Counted from the stretch's first letter, positions 24,401-36,149 are shown. The stretch: 64,000 nt of DNA from Pterois miles (GCA_947000775.1 CAMQGK010000144.1:6594501-6658500), one strand, 5' to 3'. Program-made: numbers and translations. The notes: generated from the sequence alone by a model not told the origin.

Positions 24401-26511
24401 TGAGACTCACAAACCTCTGAAGCTTGTTGGGCCCTCTGGTGCGCATCTGCTTTCTCCTATATATGCAAAAAAAGCTATATGTTTGATATTTAGCTTAGAT
24501 ACCTCAGACATTACAGTTAAAGATCATATATGATACCTGCATCAGGTGATCTTTGTCAGACAGAGCTCCTGTCAGTTTGGCCTTCAGTTCTTTAATATTA
24601 TCCTCCAGCTTCAGCACTTGAGTCGACAAGATGGCCTTTTCCTGCGAAGAATTAAAGGTGTTATTGTCAAATACTACATCTACAGAGCTTTTAGAAAGGT
24701 ACCACATAAAAGTATGGCTTTTCCTGAAAAAATATTATGATTATGAATTCATTATTTAAAAAAACTGGTGGGTCCAAAATGAATGTTTTGTTTATCTCTA
24801 TTGGAGATATCTGACATATGGATCCCACCTCTAACAAGGCTTGTGAGCGAGCAGTAAAACAACATTGGTATCATGTAGTATCTCTGGGTCATCAGTTAAT
24901 GTGGAAAAAAAGGATAAATGGCCGAGCTTTACGGTAAGTATCTGGCAATGTCTTGTTGTGTCGTAAATGCAATAGAACGAGGGAGGGAGAATGTGACATC
25001 TTGTGGCTAAATGTTATCAAAAGCAATATTTTCAAGGTGTAACAATTATAACATGTTGTAATGTACAGAGGCAAACTGACCAGGCATGCTTGGCTGATCT
25101 TGTTGTTCGCTTCACTCAGCTGTTCTTGCACTTCAGAGTGATTTTGAGTCCTTCGATTTAGCTCCTCTATTTGACTCAACAGTGTCTTCTGTGTCTACGT
25201 ACATAGAAACAAAATGCACAGAGCCTAAACGTATAAATATGGAGCAAAATGAAAATGATAGTACAGACAACTGCACTGTAACTTTGTGATTTTTATTAAC
25301 ATTTTCAGATTTCACTCATACATTTTTAAACTGACCTCTGCAGAAGTCTGCAGTTTCTGGAGGGCCTGGTTTCGTTCTTCCTCTTGTCTCTTTGCCGTCA
25401 TCTCAGCTTCTCTCAGAGCCTCTCTCAGCTGACGCAGCTCTGTGTCAACCTTCTGCCTCTCCTGAATCAAAGTGTAAAAGCTCTGTTTGTTTGGCAAACA
25501 AAAATACAAAATAACATATTATTCAGAACAGAAATCTATTTTCATAATACACAAATCTTACGTACCTGAGTGTTGAAGTATTCGGTTGGTTGATCATTGC
25601 TTCCTCTGTCCAAAGTAGACCTCATTTGCAACAGGTCCTTCTCCAGTTGTAGCACCCTTGTGAGTGAATTTCCCATCAGGATCTTAAGTGTTTAAAATTT
25701 CCCTTTACATGTATTTTGCAACACTTACTTTTCATGAAGCTCTCCATGTTGCCAGTTCTTCTCAAATTGGGAGAATTCAACTCCCTCCTTCTGCTGCTCA
25801 AGACTGTCCATTGTTTCTGACAGCTGCTGTGAAACACATCAGTGTAAAAAAATACCAAACACCTATTCAAAGTAGAAAAACAAGGAAAAACAAGCCAAAA
25901 CTTTTTTTTTTTTTTTTAACTTACTTTATGTTTCATGTCAAGCAGTTGTGCAGCATTTATGTTGTAGCTCAGCTGTGAATTTCTGGCCCTCAGCCGATCC
26001 AGCTGAGTGTCTAAACGTTCGTGAGCATCCTGCAGCCATTGCACCCCTTCTGCTTGTCTAAAGATACTCTCACCTCGGGCAGCCCTTAATTCAGTCCCTG
26101 GAGATGGAGGAAAGAGTCGTGTAGCACCCTCAGGTGCCAGATGAGACAGGGACTGCCACTTTCGTAGACCTGGGTCGTCGTGTCTGAAGCCACCAGTGCT
26201 TCCAGATGTGCTGGAATACAGAACTTATTACATGACCCTGACTTGGAAATTAATCTCACTGTGTCACCTAAATTTCTCCCTCACCTTGTGCTGATGTTGG
26301 ACAGAAATCCTGTCCCTGAGACAGTAGCCATACCACACCACGCTGAGGTCTAAGAAAGCACAAAACACATCTTTTAAAATGGTCAATGTGTTGTATCAGA
26401 AAAAAAAATTACATATCAGGTTCCTACCTGAGCCGTAAAGCGAGATTTGGTGTCCCACATGTCAAGGTCCGAGGTATGAGAAAATGGACTTCTGTATGAG
26501 GGTCTAAACAT
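18430..26511 (-). CDS. Long coiled-coil protein, unrecognised, 25 coding exons, about 946 aa
   Basis: Exons in - strand order: 26511-26428 (ATG), 26349-26285, 26210-25925, 25826-25729, 25656-25566, 25461-25336, 25188-25081, 24641-24537, 24456-24340, 24251-24022, 23942-23678, 23588-23521, 23044-22981, 22878-22773, 22647-22602, 22498-22429, 22221-22148, 22059-22005, 21898-21823, 21719-21637, 21565-21467, 20678-20556, 20462-20310, 19030-18970, 18617-18430 (TAA). The total is 2841 bp with every junction in frame. The N-terminus (MFRPSYRSPFSHTSDLDMW) is a short non-coil head rich in Ser and Arg. From about residue 115 on the protein is mostly heptad coiled coil (for example LREALREAEMTAKRQEEERN, VLELEKQKLQHRCLCLETEV). 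Near the end it has an acidic patch (EEDEEGSDGPGGEEGESAEE) and a short conserved-looking tail (RPPPFYPDGIFLAEIVDICS). Such architecture suits centrosomal, ciliary or Golgi scaffolds, but I do not recognise the family. The exons near 22.0-22.2 kb are the least certain boundaries. Confidence 0.8.
20850..21212 (+). mobile_element. MITE family A, copy 2
   Basis: Intronic. Contains CCATGTTTCTACAGTAGCCC, AACGGACAAACCAAACACTG and AAAGGGAGGAGTGAGCGGAG, and ends CACACACTGTTCCTTTAAT. The first half is truncated. Confidence 0.75.
22236..22280 (+). mobile_element. Orphan SINE/LINE 3' tail fragment beside an exon
   Basis: TGAATTTCCCCACTGTGGGA then CTAATAAAGGAATATCTTAG. It lies in the intron just upstream (on the - strand) of the coiled-coil exon 22221-22148, only about 15 bp from its splice acceptor. 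Confidence 0.6.
23128..23515. mobile_element. TTAA-flanked MITE family B, copy 1, touching a splice donor
   Basis: Bounded by TTAA on both sides with inverted ends AAGGTACTATTAATA and (reverse) AAGGTGCTATTGATAA. The body matches the copy at 24.65-25.04 kb (GGCTTGTGAGC, TCTAACAAGGCTTGTGAG, GGTATCTCT, ATGGCCGAG, AATGCGATAGAAC). TTAA flanks suggest piggyBac-type mobilisation. The right TTAA shares a base with the GTGAGT donor of coiled-coil exon 23588-23521. Confidence 0.75.
24652..25040. mobile_element. TTAA-flanked MITE family B, copy 2, next to a splice acceptor
   Basis: Left end TTAAAGGTGTTATTG is intact; the right end is eroded near 25036. Same orientation and body as copy 1. The left end starts 10 bp from coiled-coil exon 24641-24537, so part of the pyrimidine tract of that exon's acceptor lies in the element. 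Confidence 0.7.
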
Positions 26512-28316
26512 GTTGGAGTGTCTTCCTAGATGCAAGTTATCCCTTCCCTTTGTATGGGAGAGGCTGCAGTCTTCATCTCCCCATGTGTCGGCCCAGGCAT
26601 CAGGGGTAGGTTTTCACACAAAGGTGACAGTTCGAGGTGTGTGGCTATTCTTGGAATATGTGTCCTGATATTTCCACTGCTTGCCTGATGATCAACAACT
26701 AGTTTTAACACTGAATGATTCTTACAGTCCATTTGTGTTCTACATAATTAATTAGAAACTGGTTAATCACTACCTTTTCTATCTATCTAAATAGAAGCAT
26801 GTCAGTATAAAAATGTGATTGAGAAGAAAAGACTATCCTCTGATTCAATAGCTGCACAAAATTAGTTTCTCTTACAGTACCTTGCAGCAGAAATCCTCTC
26901 ATGCCTACTTGCTCTGCCTGTAAGCCTCACACAGCTTTGACTGCAAGCTTTTAGCCCTTGAGCTGAGTATCCATGGTAACCCATGTAGACGGGACGCAGT
27001 GGGGTGGGTGTGTCATGTGTTAACACTTCTGGGATAGTCTCCATGATCTCATTCAGTCTGCTGACTGGCTGTTTGTTGATATACGTTGTTATGAACATCT
27101 CACAAACACTGATCATAACACATAGCTTAGCTCTGATTAATTATACTACCTATAACAGTGACTGTGTCTGGATTGTTTATAATTGCCTTTAGGCCCACAG
27201 AGAAAAAATACTTTATAATTAGCCTGGACTCTTAGGTGTTTTTTTTATTTTTTTATTTTAGCTCCAGGGAAAAGCAAGCATGTGATGAATTGTAAAATAC
27301 CATGTCTATATTGGCATGCTAATTACGGCTCAGTGTGAAATATTGCATGCAACTGATTAAATCCAAAGTTATTTCTTTGCATATCTAGTCAGACCATTAT
27401 GCTCTATCCTTCAGGAATACTGCACATCCCAATTAAACCAGCAGCACGCAGAATATTTTTGCCATCATTGGGTAAAAATTCCATAATAATCCATATTAAC
27501 CTTTCAGCATATTGCAATTCAAGTGTTCTGAGAGAAAACTAGACTTCTGCGCCTCCTCATGACTCTCTGTTCAGACTTTAGACTATCTAGCCTGTGACGG
27601 GAGACTTTGACCAATCACAGGGCTGTTCATTCAACAGAGGCAGCTGACAATCATTCGCACATTCTGATCAAATGTTCAAACTAGGCAGCGCAGATCAAAT
27701 ATAAATCAATATTGTGTTACTGTAATGTCTATTTCTCACCTCACATGTTTTTATAAACATCTTGTAGTGTACTGTTTAGCTCTAAGAATGAGAAAGTTTG
27801 ATCTGTTGGGTGGTGCTTATTTCCTCAACTGAACTCAACATGGCTGCCGGGTCAAACTTTCAGCTAAACAGTACACTACAAACAGTGTTTGATCAGCACT
27901 GTCTAGTTTGACCATGTGATCAGAGTTCACGAGTGATTGACAGCTGCTCAGAGAGGACAGGTTCCAGCTCGGCTCTGATTGGTTGGTCTGTGAAATCTGA
28001 CAGATGTCATTTGGGGAACCAGAGGACACAGAGGCACATGCTTTTTTGATTACCTGTCTTATGTATTACTGAAAGGACATAGTGACCATTTTCTAAAAAT
28101 AAAGTTTTTTTTAAATCATATTTTCTCCAATTCTACCCACAGCAGCTTTAATCCTCAAATAAACATACGCATTAGATGTGACTCAGAATTTTAAATCAAA
28201 CAAAACAATAACATGTGATTACAAAATACATTTGGAAAATATAATTCGCAGTATGATCTCGATTGTTTACATTTAATGTTCCTAGTTGAGCTCTTATTTT
28301 GAAAAACGTCTTATAT
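26512..28316. other. Divergent intergenic region between the coiled-coil gene and edc3
   Basis: Holds the 5' UTR and promoter of the - strand coiled-coil gene (not resolved) and a TTAA-flanked transposon (27433-28151). A - strand open frame at 26732-26526 has no recognisable content. Confidence 0.5.
27433..28151 (+). mobile_element. TTAA-flanked MITE family C, copy 1
   Basis: Begins TTAAACCAGCAGCACGCAGA and ends CCCACAGCAGCTTTAA. Body shared with the copy at 37.53-38.06 kb: GAATATTTTTG, CATCATT, CTTTCAGCAT, GAGAGAAAACTAGACTTCTG, GACTTTGACCAATCACAG. Contains an internal inverted repeat (AGCTAAACAGTACACTACAA against its complement about 80 bp away). Confidence 0.75.
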
Positions 28317-28329
28317 CGGAAGCCGGAAG
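28317..28329 (+). promoter_or_regulatory. Tandem ETS-type sites in the edc3 promoter
   Basis: CGGAAGCCGGAAG contains two adjacent GGAA cores, 420 bp before the edc3 ATG and about 155 bp before the donor of its first, non-coding exon (AAAAAG/GTACAA near 28485). Paired ETS sites are common at housekeeping promoters. Function is inferred. Confidence 0.4.
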
Positions 28330-28737
28330 CAGCCTTTCAGAAGCTAGCAGCGGCATCTTTTCGCCATTCAATAAGCTAAAAGCTAGCACTTTAAAGGAGC
28401 TTCAGTTTTCCTTTCAGCACTTAATTTGACGCTTAAGTCAGTTGTGTTTTTGAAAAGAGTGTGCCTCGCAGCAATTCCGAAAAAGGTACAACATTTTAAC
28501 CGGACATCTTTAATCAGACTACGTCTTGGAATTAATGCTAAATAACAGGCCGAAGCTAATGCTAGTCAGTTAGCACAACTTCGGTAACATCAGGCGATTA
28601 TTATTTCTGATGTCCTACTGTCTGATGGTTGGTTTATTCATTTAACGGAAAGTCTGAGTTTCTTTCTTTCTTTTTTTCTTTTTTAAATAAAGCTCCTCAG
28701 ACAATTAACGCGAAAATAAAACTTCTGTTGTGCAGTC

Positions 28738-31700
28738 ATGGCAGCGGATTGGTTGGGTAGTTTGGTGTCAATTAACTGTGGGCCAACACTGGGAGTCTAT
28801 CAAGGAGAGGTGGTTTCTGTGGACCAGTCCAGCCAGACCATCTCCTTAAGACAGCCTTTCCATAATGGAGTAAAGTGCCCAGTACCCGAGGTCACATTCA
28901 GGTAAAGCTCAGCCATGAATGTTTGCTCCCTGGATGTTTTTCACAGATGGGGCTGGTTGACAGCCACTGTTTCCTCCTGTTACTAAATATAGTATTTTAA
29001 TGTTTTTCTTGTAGTGCCATTGACATAAAGGAACTAAAGATTTTAGATATCAGAAATGGCAATGCAAGGAACAGCTCTTCAGCATCTACAAAGGTAGGCA
29101 GTGCTCCGGTTGCAGTCCCAAAGGGTGACCCCAGGACTGTGGAGAAACTCAACTCTCCTCAGCACTGTTCCAAAAGTTATGGGGAACGTCACCTGGACAT
29201 ACCTGGCCAGCCAAAAGGATTTCGTCGAAGACACAACTCCTGTAAGTGCAATGTAGTTCGGCTCGGTCAGATGATAATATTGCTGATTGTCGCAGTGTTG
29301 AGATTTACTGTGTATTTTTCCCATCAGGGTCATCTAGTAGTCGAGGGGCGAACCAAGTGACGCCGAAAAAGAATGGGGTGAAGAATGGTCAGATGAAGCA
29401 CAGAGACGACGAGTGTTTTGGGGATGGCATGGACGACGGACTGGATACAGACTTTGATTTTGAAGGAAACTTGGCTCTTTTTGACAAAGCAGCAGTTTTC
29501 TCAGAAATTGACATATCAGAGCGTCGCAATGGTGCAAGGTCACGTGGGACGCCTCAAGAGCAAACGCCTACTCGGTACCGTCATGATGAAAACATCCTGG
29601 AAGCCAAACCGATTGTGTACAGACAGATTACTGTGCCGCAGCCTGGGGCCAAAGAATACTGCACTGGTAAATTGTTTCACATTGTACTGAAACAAATAGT
29701 ATTGAGGATGAATTATTTAAAGTAGATTGTTGTATTTACTTTTGTCCTTTTTTCCATACAGACTCCGGGCTTGTTGTACCCAGTATATCCTATGAACTAC
29801 ATCAGCGTCTGTTGACAGTCGCTGAGCGTCATGGTCTTTCACTGGAACGAAGACTTGAGATGACTGGAGTGTGTGCAAGTCAGATGGCACTTACTTTGCT
29901 GGGTGGGCCCAACAGGTAAGCATGTAGTGATGGTTTGTAAGCATAGATGGGAATAACTGTAGCTAAATGACCGTTAAAGGAATACTTCACCCACAAAATG
30001 AACATTTGTATTAGGGATGGTAATAATTAACCGTTTAACCGATAACTGTCATTAAGCATTTTAACTGATTAATGCTATTGGTTAAACGGTTAAAAGAAAT
30101 ATTAATGATAAATTAAAAAGCTGAGTAAAATGCAGAGGAGTGGCTCGTCACTTTAAGGAGAAAAGCTGGTCCACTGTAAGAGAGCCGACGCAGATACAGG
30201 AAATTATCTCGAGACTTCAGCTGAGGAGTTGTAGCTTCTAACCTCGTAGCACTGATTCACTGACATATAAACTGTAGACACACTGAGACACTTAGACCTA
30301 CAGCTAGAACACCACCAACAAGCCCACACTCACTGCTGCCACACACACGGTCTGTTGGAAACTCACTGAAGTTACCCCACAGCGGGCTCAAAGCCCAGCA
30401 ACATTAGCAGTTAGCAGCTGCTAACATAACACAAATACATACAGTGTTTGTTGGACAATTGCTATCGTTAATCCAGGCAGACGTAGTATCGTTACGCCAG
30501 GCAGACACACAGCTGATAACCTGCTAAGCTAAACTAAATGTGCGCTGGAGATGATGAACTGGAGACAGTGAATGCAGCACTCTGGCTGCTACAGTAGCTT
30601 TTCTGACATTGAACTGTTGACTCAGTTGTCTGATTTGCTCATACAGTATATTGCAGCTGGCACACCACTGTGTGTGGTTAACAGTTAATAACTTGTTAAC
30701 GAGGGTCAGGAAAAAATTTAAAATGAACATCCCTAATTTACATATCAATTACTCATTCTGTGTTGGCTTGAATTCCTGCAACGAGCTTGATGAATTGAAG
30801 TAAATGGGGGCCGCATTTATCAACAACAAAACTATATCAAATCATCTGTTTACAAACTCTCCCGCAGCTCATGCAGTGTAATGCAAGTCTCATTTATCCA
30901 GTTGTATGCTCACTCATTCCCAAACACATGCATCTTTGCTAAGACCTTACTATTTAAAACATGTCCACATTAACAATCTCAAGCTTGTGCAGGCATGCTA
31001 CTTGTCCATATGAGTCTGAAGTGTATTTAAATAGTAAGGTTTTTGCAAAGATACATGTGTTTTGGGAAGTACTGAGCATACAACAGATAAACGAGACTCA
31101 TTTTACAGCAGGAGCTGTTGGATTTTTTGATATAGTTTTGAAACACAGCCCCCATTCATTTAAATTGATCAAAACTCTTCTCCATTTTTGGATTCTTCAA
31201 TGACTGTGGAGGCATGCAGAAAGACTGTTTTCTTCAAGAAAAATCAAAGGTGACACGGTGTGAGTAATTGTTTTACAAATGGTCAGTTTGTGGGTGAAGT
31301 ATTACTTTAAGTCCTACTTGTATTTTATTGCCGTCTGAGCTAGTAACCTACAAAAAACATCTAAGAATAACGTCATCTGGCCAGTACAGTGTTCATTTTA
31401 CATAGAAATTAGTTACTTACCTGTTTACATTTATCTTTAAAATAACATGTCACAATATTGAGCTATTGAGCAATATTGATTACATATTTTTTCCATTATA
31501 TATTCATATGGTTGTGAATTTGTTACTTTGTTCATCTTTTTTATTAACATAAGACATAATTGGCCTACATGCTGGTAAAGTTTGTTTTTGTTTTGTTTTA
31601 TATGCCGAATATTAATTGACTGGCATTCAGTGCTTGTAAAGTACAACATTTTGGAAAGCAACTCAATTTCTTTATCATGTTTCTTCCAGATTCACTCCCA

Positions 31701-32338
31701 AAAATTTACACCAGCGTCCCACGGTGGCTCTGCTGTGTGGCCCTCATGTTCAGGGTGCACAGGGTATCAGCTGTGGTCGTCACCTGGCCAATCATGAAGT
31801 GGAGGTCATCTTGTTTCTGCCCAATTTTGTCAAGATGCTCGACTCAGTAACCAGCGAGCTCACGCTCTTCAACAAGACTGGTGGCAAACAGGTGTCAAGT
31901 ATCAAAGGTTGGAATATTTTTTTGCTTTCATTTATTTATTTTTTTTTTAATTTTGCATTCTAGCTGAGGTTAGATTTTTCACATTTTCTCTCCCATTCCA
32001 CAGACCTTCCAGACACTCCAGTGGACTTAATCATAAACTGCCTGGACTGCCACGAGAACACATTCCTGATGGATCAGCCTTGGTACAGAGCGGCTGCAGA
32101 CTGGGCCAACCAGAACCGCGCGCCAGTGCTCAGCTTAGATCCTCCCGGCAGTGGACAGGGGCAGGCAGTTGAGGCCAAGTGGTCCCTCTCTCTTTGCCTC
32201 CCCCTCCCCCTGGCTGAGGGGGCTGGCAGGGTTTACCTGTGTGACATAGGCATTCCTCGCCAAGTGTTCCAGGAAGTGGGAATCAAGTACATTTCTCCTT
32301 TTGGCTGCAAATTTGTCATCCCCTTGCACTCTGCATAA
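28738..32338 (+). CDS. edc3: Enhancer of mRNA-decapping protein 3
   Basis: Six coding exons: 28738-28901, 29015-29241, 29328-29666, 29762-29915, 31690-31907 and 32004-32338 (TAA), giving 478 residues, close to the vertebrate family length of about 500. Edc3 is a P-body scaffold that binds DCP2 and DDX6 and stimulates mRNA decapping in the cytoplasm. Visible parts: an N-terminal LSm-type domain (MAADWLGSLVSINCGPTLG to about residue 66), a linker ending in RRRHNSWSSSS, an FDF motif (DTDFDFEGNLALFDKAAVF) that contacts the DDX6 helicase, and a YjeF_N/Rossmann-like domain from about residue 255 (VALLCGPHVQGAQGISCGRH, VILFLPNFVKML, PWYRAAADWANQNRAP, SPFGCKFVIPLHSA). The coding part starts in exon 2 after a non-coding first exon. 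Nothing is missing. Intron 4 holds a nested transposon pair. Confidence 0.97.
29974..31310 (+). mobile_element. TTAA-flanked MITE family D with a nested insertion
   Basis: Left end TTAAAGGAATACTTCACCCA and right end, reversed, TTAAAGTAATACTTCACCCA are near-identical terminal inverted repeats flanked by TTAA. It lies in edc3 intron 4. A second element sits inside at 30012-30735. Confidence 0.85.
30012..30735 (+). mobile_element. hAT-like MITE nested in family D element
   Basis: Ends TAGGGATG and CATCCCTA are perfect 8-bp inverted repeats. They are flanked by ATTTGTAT and ATTTACAT, a probable 8-bp target duplication with two mismatches, as expected for hAT elements. Subterminal AACCGTTTAACCG and TTAACGAGGG are seen. 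Confidence 0.7.
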
Positions 32339-32491
32339 AAGAACTAATGGTCAGCATGACATATTGAATCTTTCACCCTCCATGACCATTTAGGTTTTGG
32401 CGCCTTATTTTCCAGAGTTCATCCCTTAAGTGTTTAACTCATCAATACGTGAATGGGACCACTGTTTCAGTACATTAGTTCTACAAGGACT

Positions 32492-32613
32492 AGGGCTGTC
32501 CTGAATACCATTTTTTGGGCTTTGAAGCTTCGGTGAGAAATGTTAGAAGGTATTCAAAGCTTCGGTACAGCGCCACTGCCACACTACTGCATACATATAC
32601 ACCACTACACATA

Positions 32614-32691
<78 letters not shown>

Positions 32692-32762
32692 AAAGCATTC
32701 AAATACTGATTTGCAGGTCTGAATACAATGGAAGCTTTGAAGCATTTGGGTCAGCTCTGACT
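32492..32762 (+). mobile_element. Small hAT-like repeat containing a TA microsatellite
   Basis: Starts TAGGGCTGTCCTGAATACC and ends near GGGTCAGCTCTGA, loosely inverted to the start. Internal GAAGCTTCGGT and GAAGCTTTGAAGC are repeated in inverted form around the TA run. Confidence 0.4.
32617..32686. repeat. (TA)n microsatellite, 70 bp
   Basis: Uninterrupted alternating T and A. It accounts for the YIYIYI peptide in the frame that crosses it. Confidence 0.95.
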
Positions 32763-33546
32763 AAGTGCATATGGCCGGGATAGAAAAGAGCTTTATTGAA
32801 AGCAAGTAAATGGTAAATGTGTTGACCATCAAAGCCTTCAGCCAATATATCATTACTAGAATAGATTTGTATTTACAACATATTTTCAAAATCACAGCTG
32901 AAGTATCAAAAATAATACCACATAGTGTTTAGTAGTTCTAGAGTGAAAGGGACAATCTGTGACTTAAAATGCAAATGAAAAATCTGAATGTCACTGTAAT
33001 CTGACCTCATTCCAAAGCCATCTGGTGAATAAATGGAGATCCACCATATAATTCATGCAAATGTAATTCATGCAAATGTGATGTTATTACATTATTCTGC
33101 ATGAGACAACAGTAATTCTACTTACGTTGGTGTTACCATTGCTAATGGCTTGGCTTATAGCCGGCCATACTCTACAGCACCCTGCTGTTGTCTGATGATT
33201 TATTATGATAGAAAATCCATTTAAGACGTGTGGAATATTTGTCATTTAATTTTCAGACTAAACCAGTGCTGAATGGAGCAGCAGTTCTGTCTGTAACTGG
33301 TAGAGTAGGCTGTCATGTTAAGGGCTTTGATACGATGACACAGCACGCAAAATGTCTAGCAATCTTTCCTTTTAGTGGAAAAAAAGGTTTACTAACTAAA
33401 CTTTGTTATAATAGAGAGCCAAAGTCATGACGTGAGCCTCTGTTCAACTAGCTTCTGTAATTTCTCTTATCGGTCTTGACAATTTCAGCATCCACTACTG
33501 CAGTTAAGAGAAATTCAAACCTTTGCTAAAGCAACACTAAAATTTC

Positions 33547-34037
33547 AGGGATCTATTAGCAGAAATAGAATATAACATTCATAACTATCTTTTAATTAGT
33601 GTATAAACATCTGAAGCTAAGAATCGTTGTGCTTTTGTTAGCTTAGAATGAGCCCCTCATATCTACACAGGGAGCGGATCCTCTTCACTGAGTCTGCCAT
33701 GTTGTTAAGCCATGTTTCTACAGTAGCCCAGAACGGAGAGAGCCTTTCACGTTTTTATAGTACCTGAAGGCCAACCTAGTTCTCGGACACGCTTGTGAAA
33801 CTGCGGTAATGTGAGCCGCAAAGTTGAAAACCCGTACTGCCAGCAACCGCCAGACTTCCGTTGCTCCAAGTAGTGTTATAGTACGAATGGCCTCTGAACA
33901 AAGCGAGCAGCATTACCACAGTTTTGGTCTTGGCTGCTCATGTTACTGCCGTCTTGGGAAGGGAGGAGTGAGCGTAAGGGTACTCACTCTGTAACCTTAC
34001 CATTAGATGCTGCCAAATCCTACACACTGTACCTTTC
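33547..34037 (+). mobile_element. MITE family A, copy 3
   Basis: Starts GGATCTATTAGCAGAAATAG and ends CCTACACACTGTACCTTTC. Nearly full-length relative to the other copies. Confidence 0.75.
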
Positions 34038-34039
34038 AA

Positions 34040-36100
34040 CAACAATTACTTTATGAGCACAGAAAAAAACTGCAGCTCCCATGAATAAAGTACAAGCACA
34101 TGGGTCTCTCTGTCATAGTAACGTGGTTTCGTCTATATCCATTAAACACACAGGGCTTCTAGGAAATGCTAAAAGCTGCTAAAATCATAAAAATTGAATA
34201 AGCAACATTAGATTTTTTTTTCTTTGAAAAACTACCTGTCCTTGTCTAAACCCATGACGCGAGCCACACTACATACTGCTGAGAAAGACTGTTTCAAATA
34301 CATTTTTAGTTATTTGATTAGTAAGAACTGTCAATGAGATTTTGAATGATGCTTTCTCATCAACAGAACCCAGAAGTTGCAGTTTCACTTTGGCTCTCTG
34401 TTGTATTTCTTAAAGGACCATACCAGAGTGTTTGTGTTTTGGTTCCTTAACTACAAATTATATATATTCAACATGTTATAATTTCTTCTTAATTGCAGAT
34501 TACAGTTTTCATTTGTCTCCAAGTACAACAATATAGCATTTAAAAAATCTAGACAAACCCACCATAGCAAACATAAAGTCTGCAGTAGTTAAATATGTGT
34601 TAACGTAGTTAAGTGCAGATTTCTAAAGTCTGCACTGGATCACGTTGACATACAAAAATGAATGCATACTTGACTCGAGTGTCCCAGTAGATTTTCATGT
34701 TGTCTGGAAGACAAAATACTTCTAAATTTCTAAAACACAGTAGCATGGTTTTCAGATGTTTTCGTTATGTTGTATAATGGAAGTTATTTGTAAGAAATGG
34801 TGGTGTGGTCCTTTCAGGTTCAAACCACCTTGCCAGTTAGAATTTCATGTTTTTGTTGAATCAAAGTTGTGTCGGTTGACAAAGCAAGTAGTGTTTTCTA
34901 AAGTATAACTGCTCTGTATGTTTGGGATTCGAATGACTCGTCTTGATCTAAACTCACAATCAAGATGCAACATCGTGCACTTAGGCACCGTCATTGAACC
35001 AATTGGATTTGGTCTTTATGGTGAGAAATTTCTTTTTGTGAATTCCCCCTCTTGATGTTATGGAGTAATCCTGTTTGTGTACTCAACCATTGGTGGTATT
35101 TACCATGAAACTAAAGCGTAGACTGTGATATATAATTAAAGCAGAGCTGCTTGTTTTGTGCTGCTTCTTGAGGCCTTGACTGAGGGGTTGTAGTATGTTG
35201 TATCTCTACCGCCAGATCTGTTTGACAGTGAAAGTCAAACCTCTTGCTTCATTTTTGATTTGTCCAGATCATTGTGCACAACATGTCCTTAAACCCTGTC
35301 CCTGAGGTCAGTGTAGTCTAGAAATGGCTGAACAGAAAATGATGTCATCTGGGATATAGTTTATGGTGTGGTTTTGTGCCCACACATTAATGTCTCAGGA
35401 GGATTAAAAACACTCACGTTGTATTTGTTTTTGTTCATACACAGATCCAGTGAAAATAACTTTCATGCTCAAAGGGTTTGTCTTTTCTCCTACATTCCTC
35501 TGGTCTGATGTGTTATGTCACATCTGTTGAGACAAGTCTGGCTTGGAAACATCAGCCAGTTACTGAATGTGATGAGTGTTTTTCTCTCTGTGGCCGCCAG
35601 GGGGCCATTAAACCTCTTCCTTATTCTGTGTTAATGGCAGCTTTATGTCCTATTTCCTCAAACAAGAGTATTATTTCTCTACGAAATGTGAAGTCTGAAA
35701 CCATGTGGGTTTTGACAGGAACGCATCCGTTTTGAAAGTTTAAACGCGGATTGTGCTTATTGAGATTTATTAAATTAGTTTACATGTTTCTAATTCTCAG
35801 CACTGGATGTTTAGTCTATGCGAGATTAGTTTGCAGTTCAGAAAAAAATGGCATTAAATATCCAGTGGGAGGTTTCGTCCAGACAGGACAACTGTTTCAT
35901 TTTGGGGACGAAGTTCAGGCTTCTTGTGCAAAAATACTGTGCAGTCCTCTTGTGTCATGTTTGCAGACTGAACATTAAAAGTAAATCGTCACCGCTGTTT
36001 TATCTTTGTGGACTTTCTGTAAACATGAATGATCAGATTCCTTCACCAACTTCACTGAAACCATCCATTTTTAGCCGGACTAGTTTCTCTTTAACGCGCA
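34040..36100. other. Intergenic DNA between edc3 and csk
   Basis: No exon or RNA gene recognised. It should contain the distal csk promoter. GCGCATGTGCGC at about 36099 is an imperfect palindrome resembling a split NRF1 site, close to the csk first exon. Confidence 0.4.
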
Positions 36101-36149
36101 TGTGCGCAGCAAAATCAAGGTGGGGCAAAAAAAAACTTGAATGTTTCTG

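Larger units (their letters stand above)
32339..33500 (+). other. edc3 3' untranslated region
   Basis: Non-coding DNA after the edc3 stop, with an AATAAA at about 33028-33033 as the first clear poly(A) signal. It contains the TA-rich element at 32.49-32.76 kb. Confidence 0.45.

Noticed and set aside
32515..32709. Open frame with a YIYIYI run
   Set aside because: Produced by the (TA)n microsatellite.
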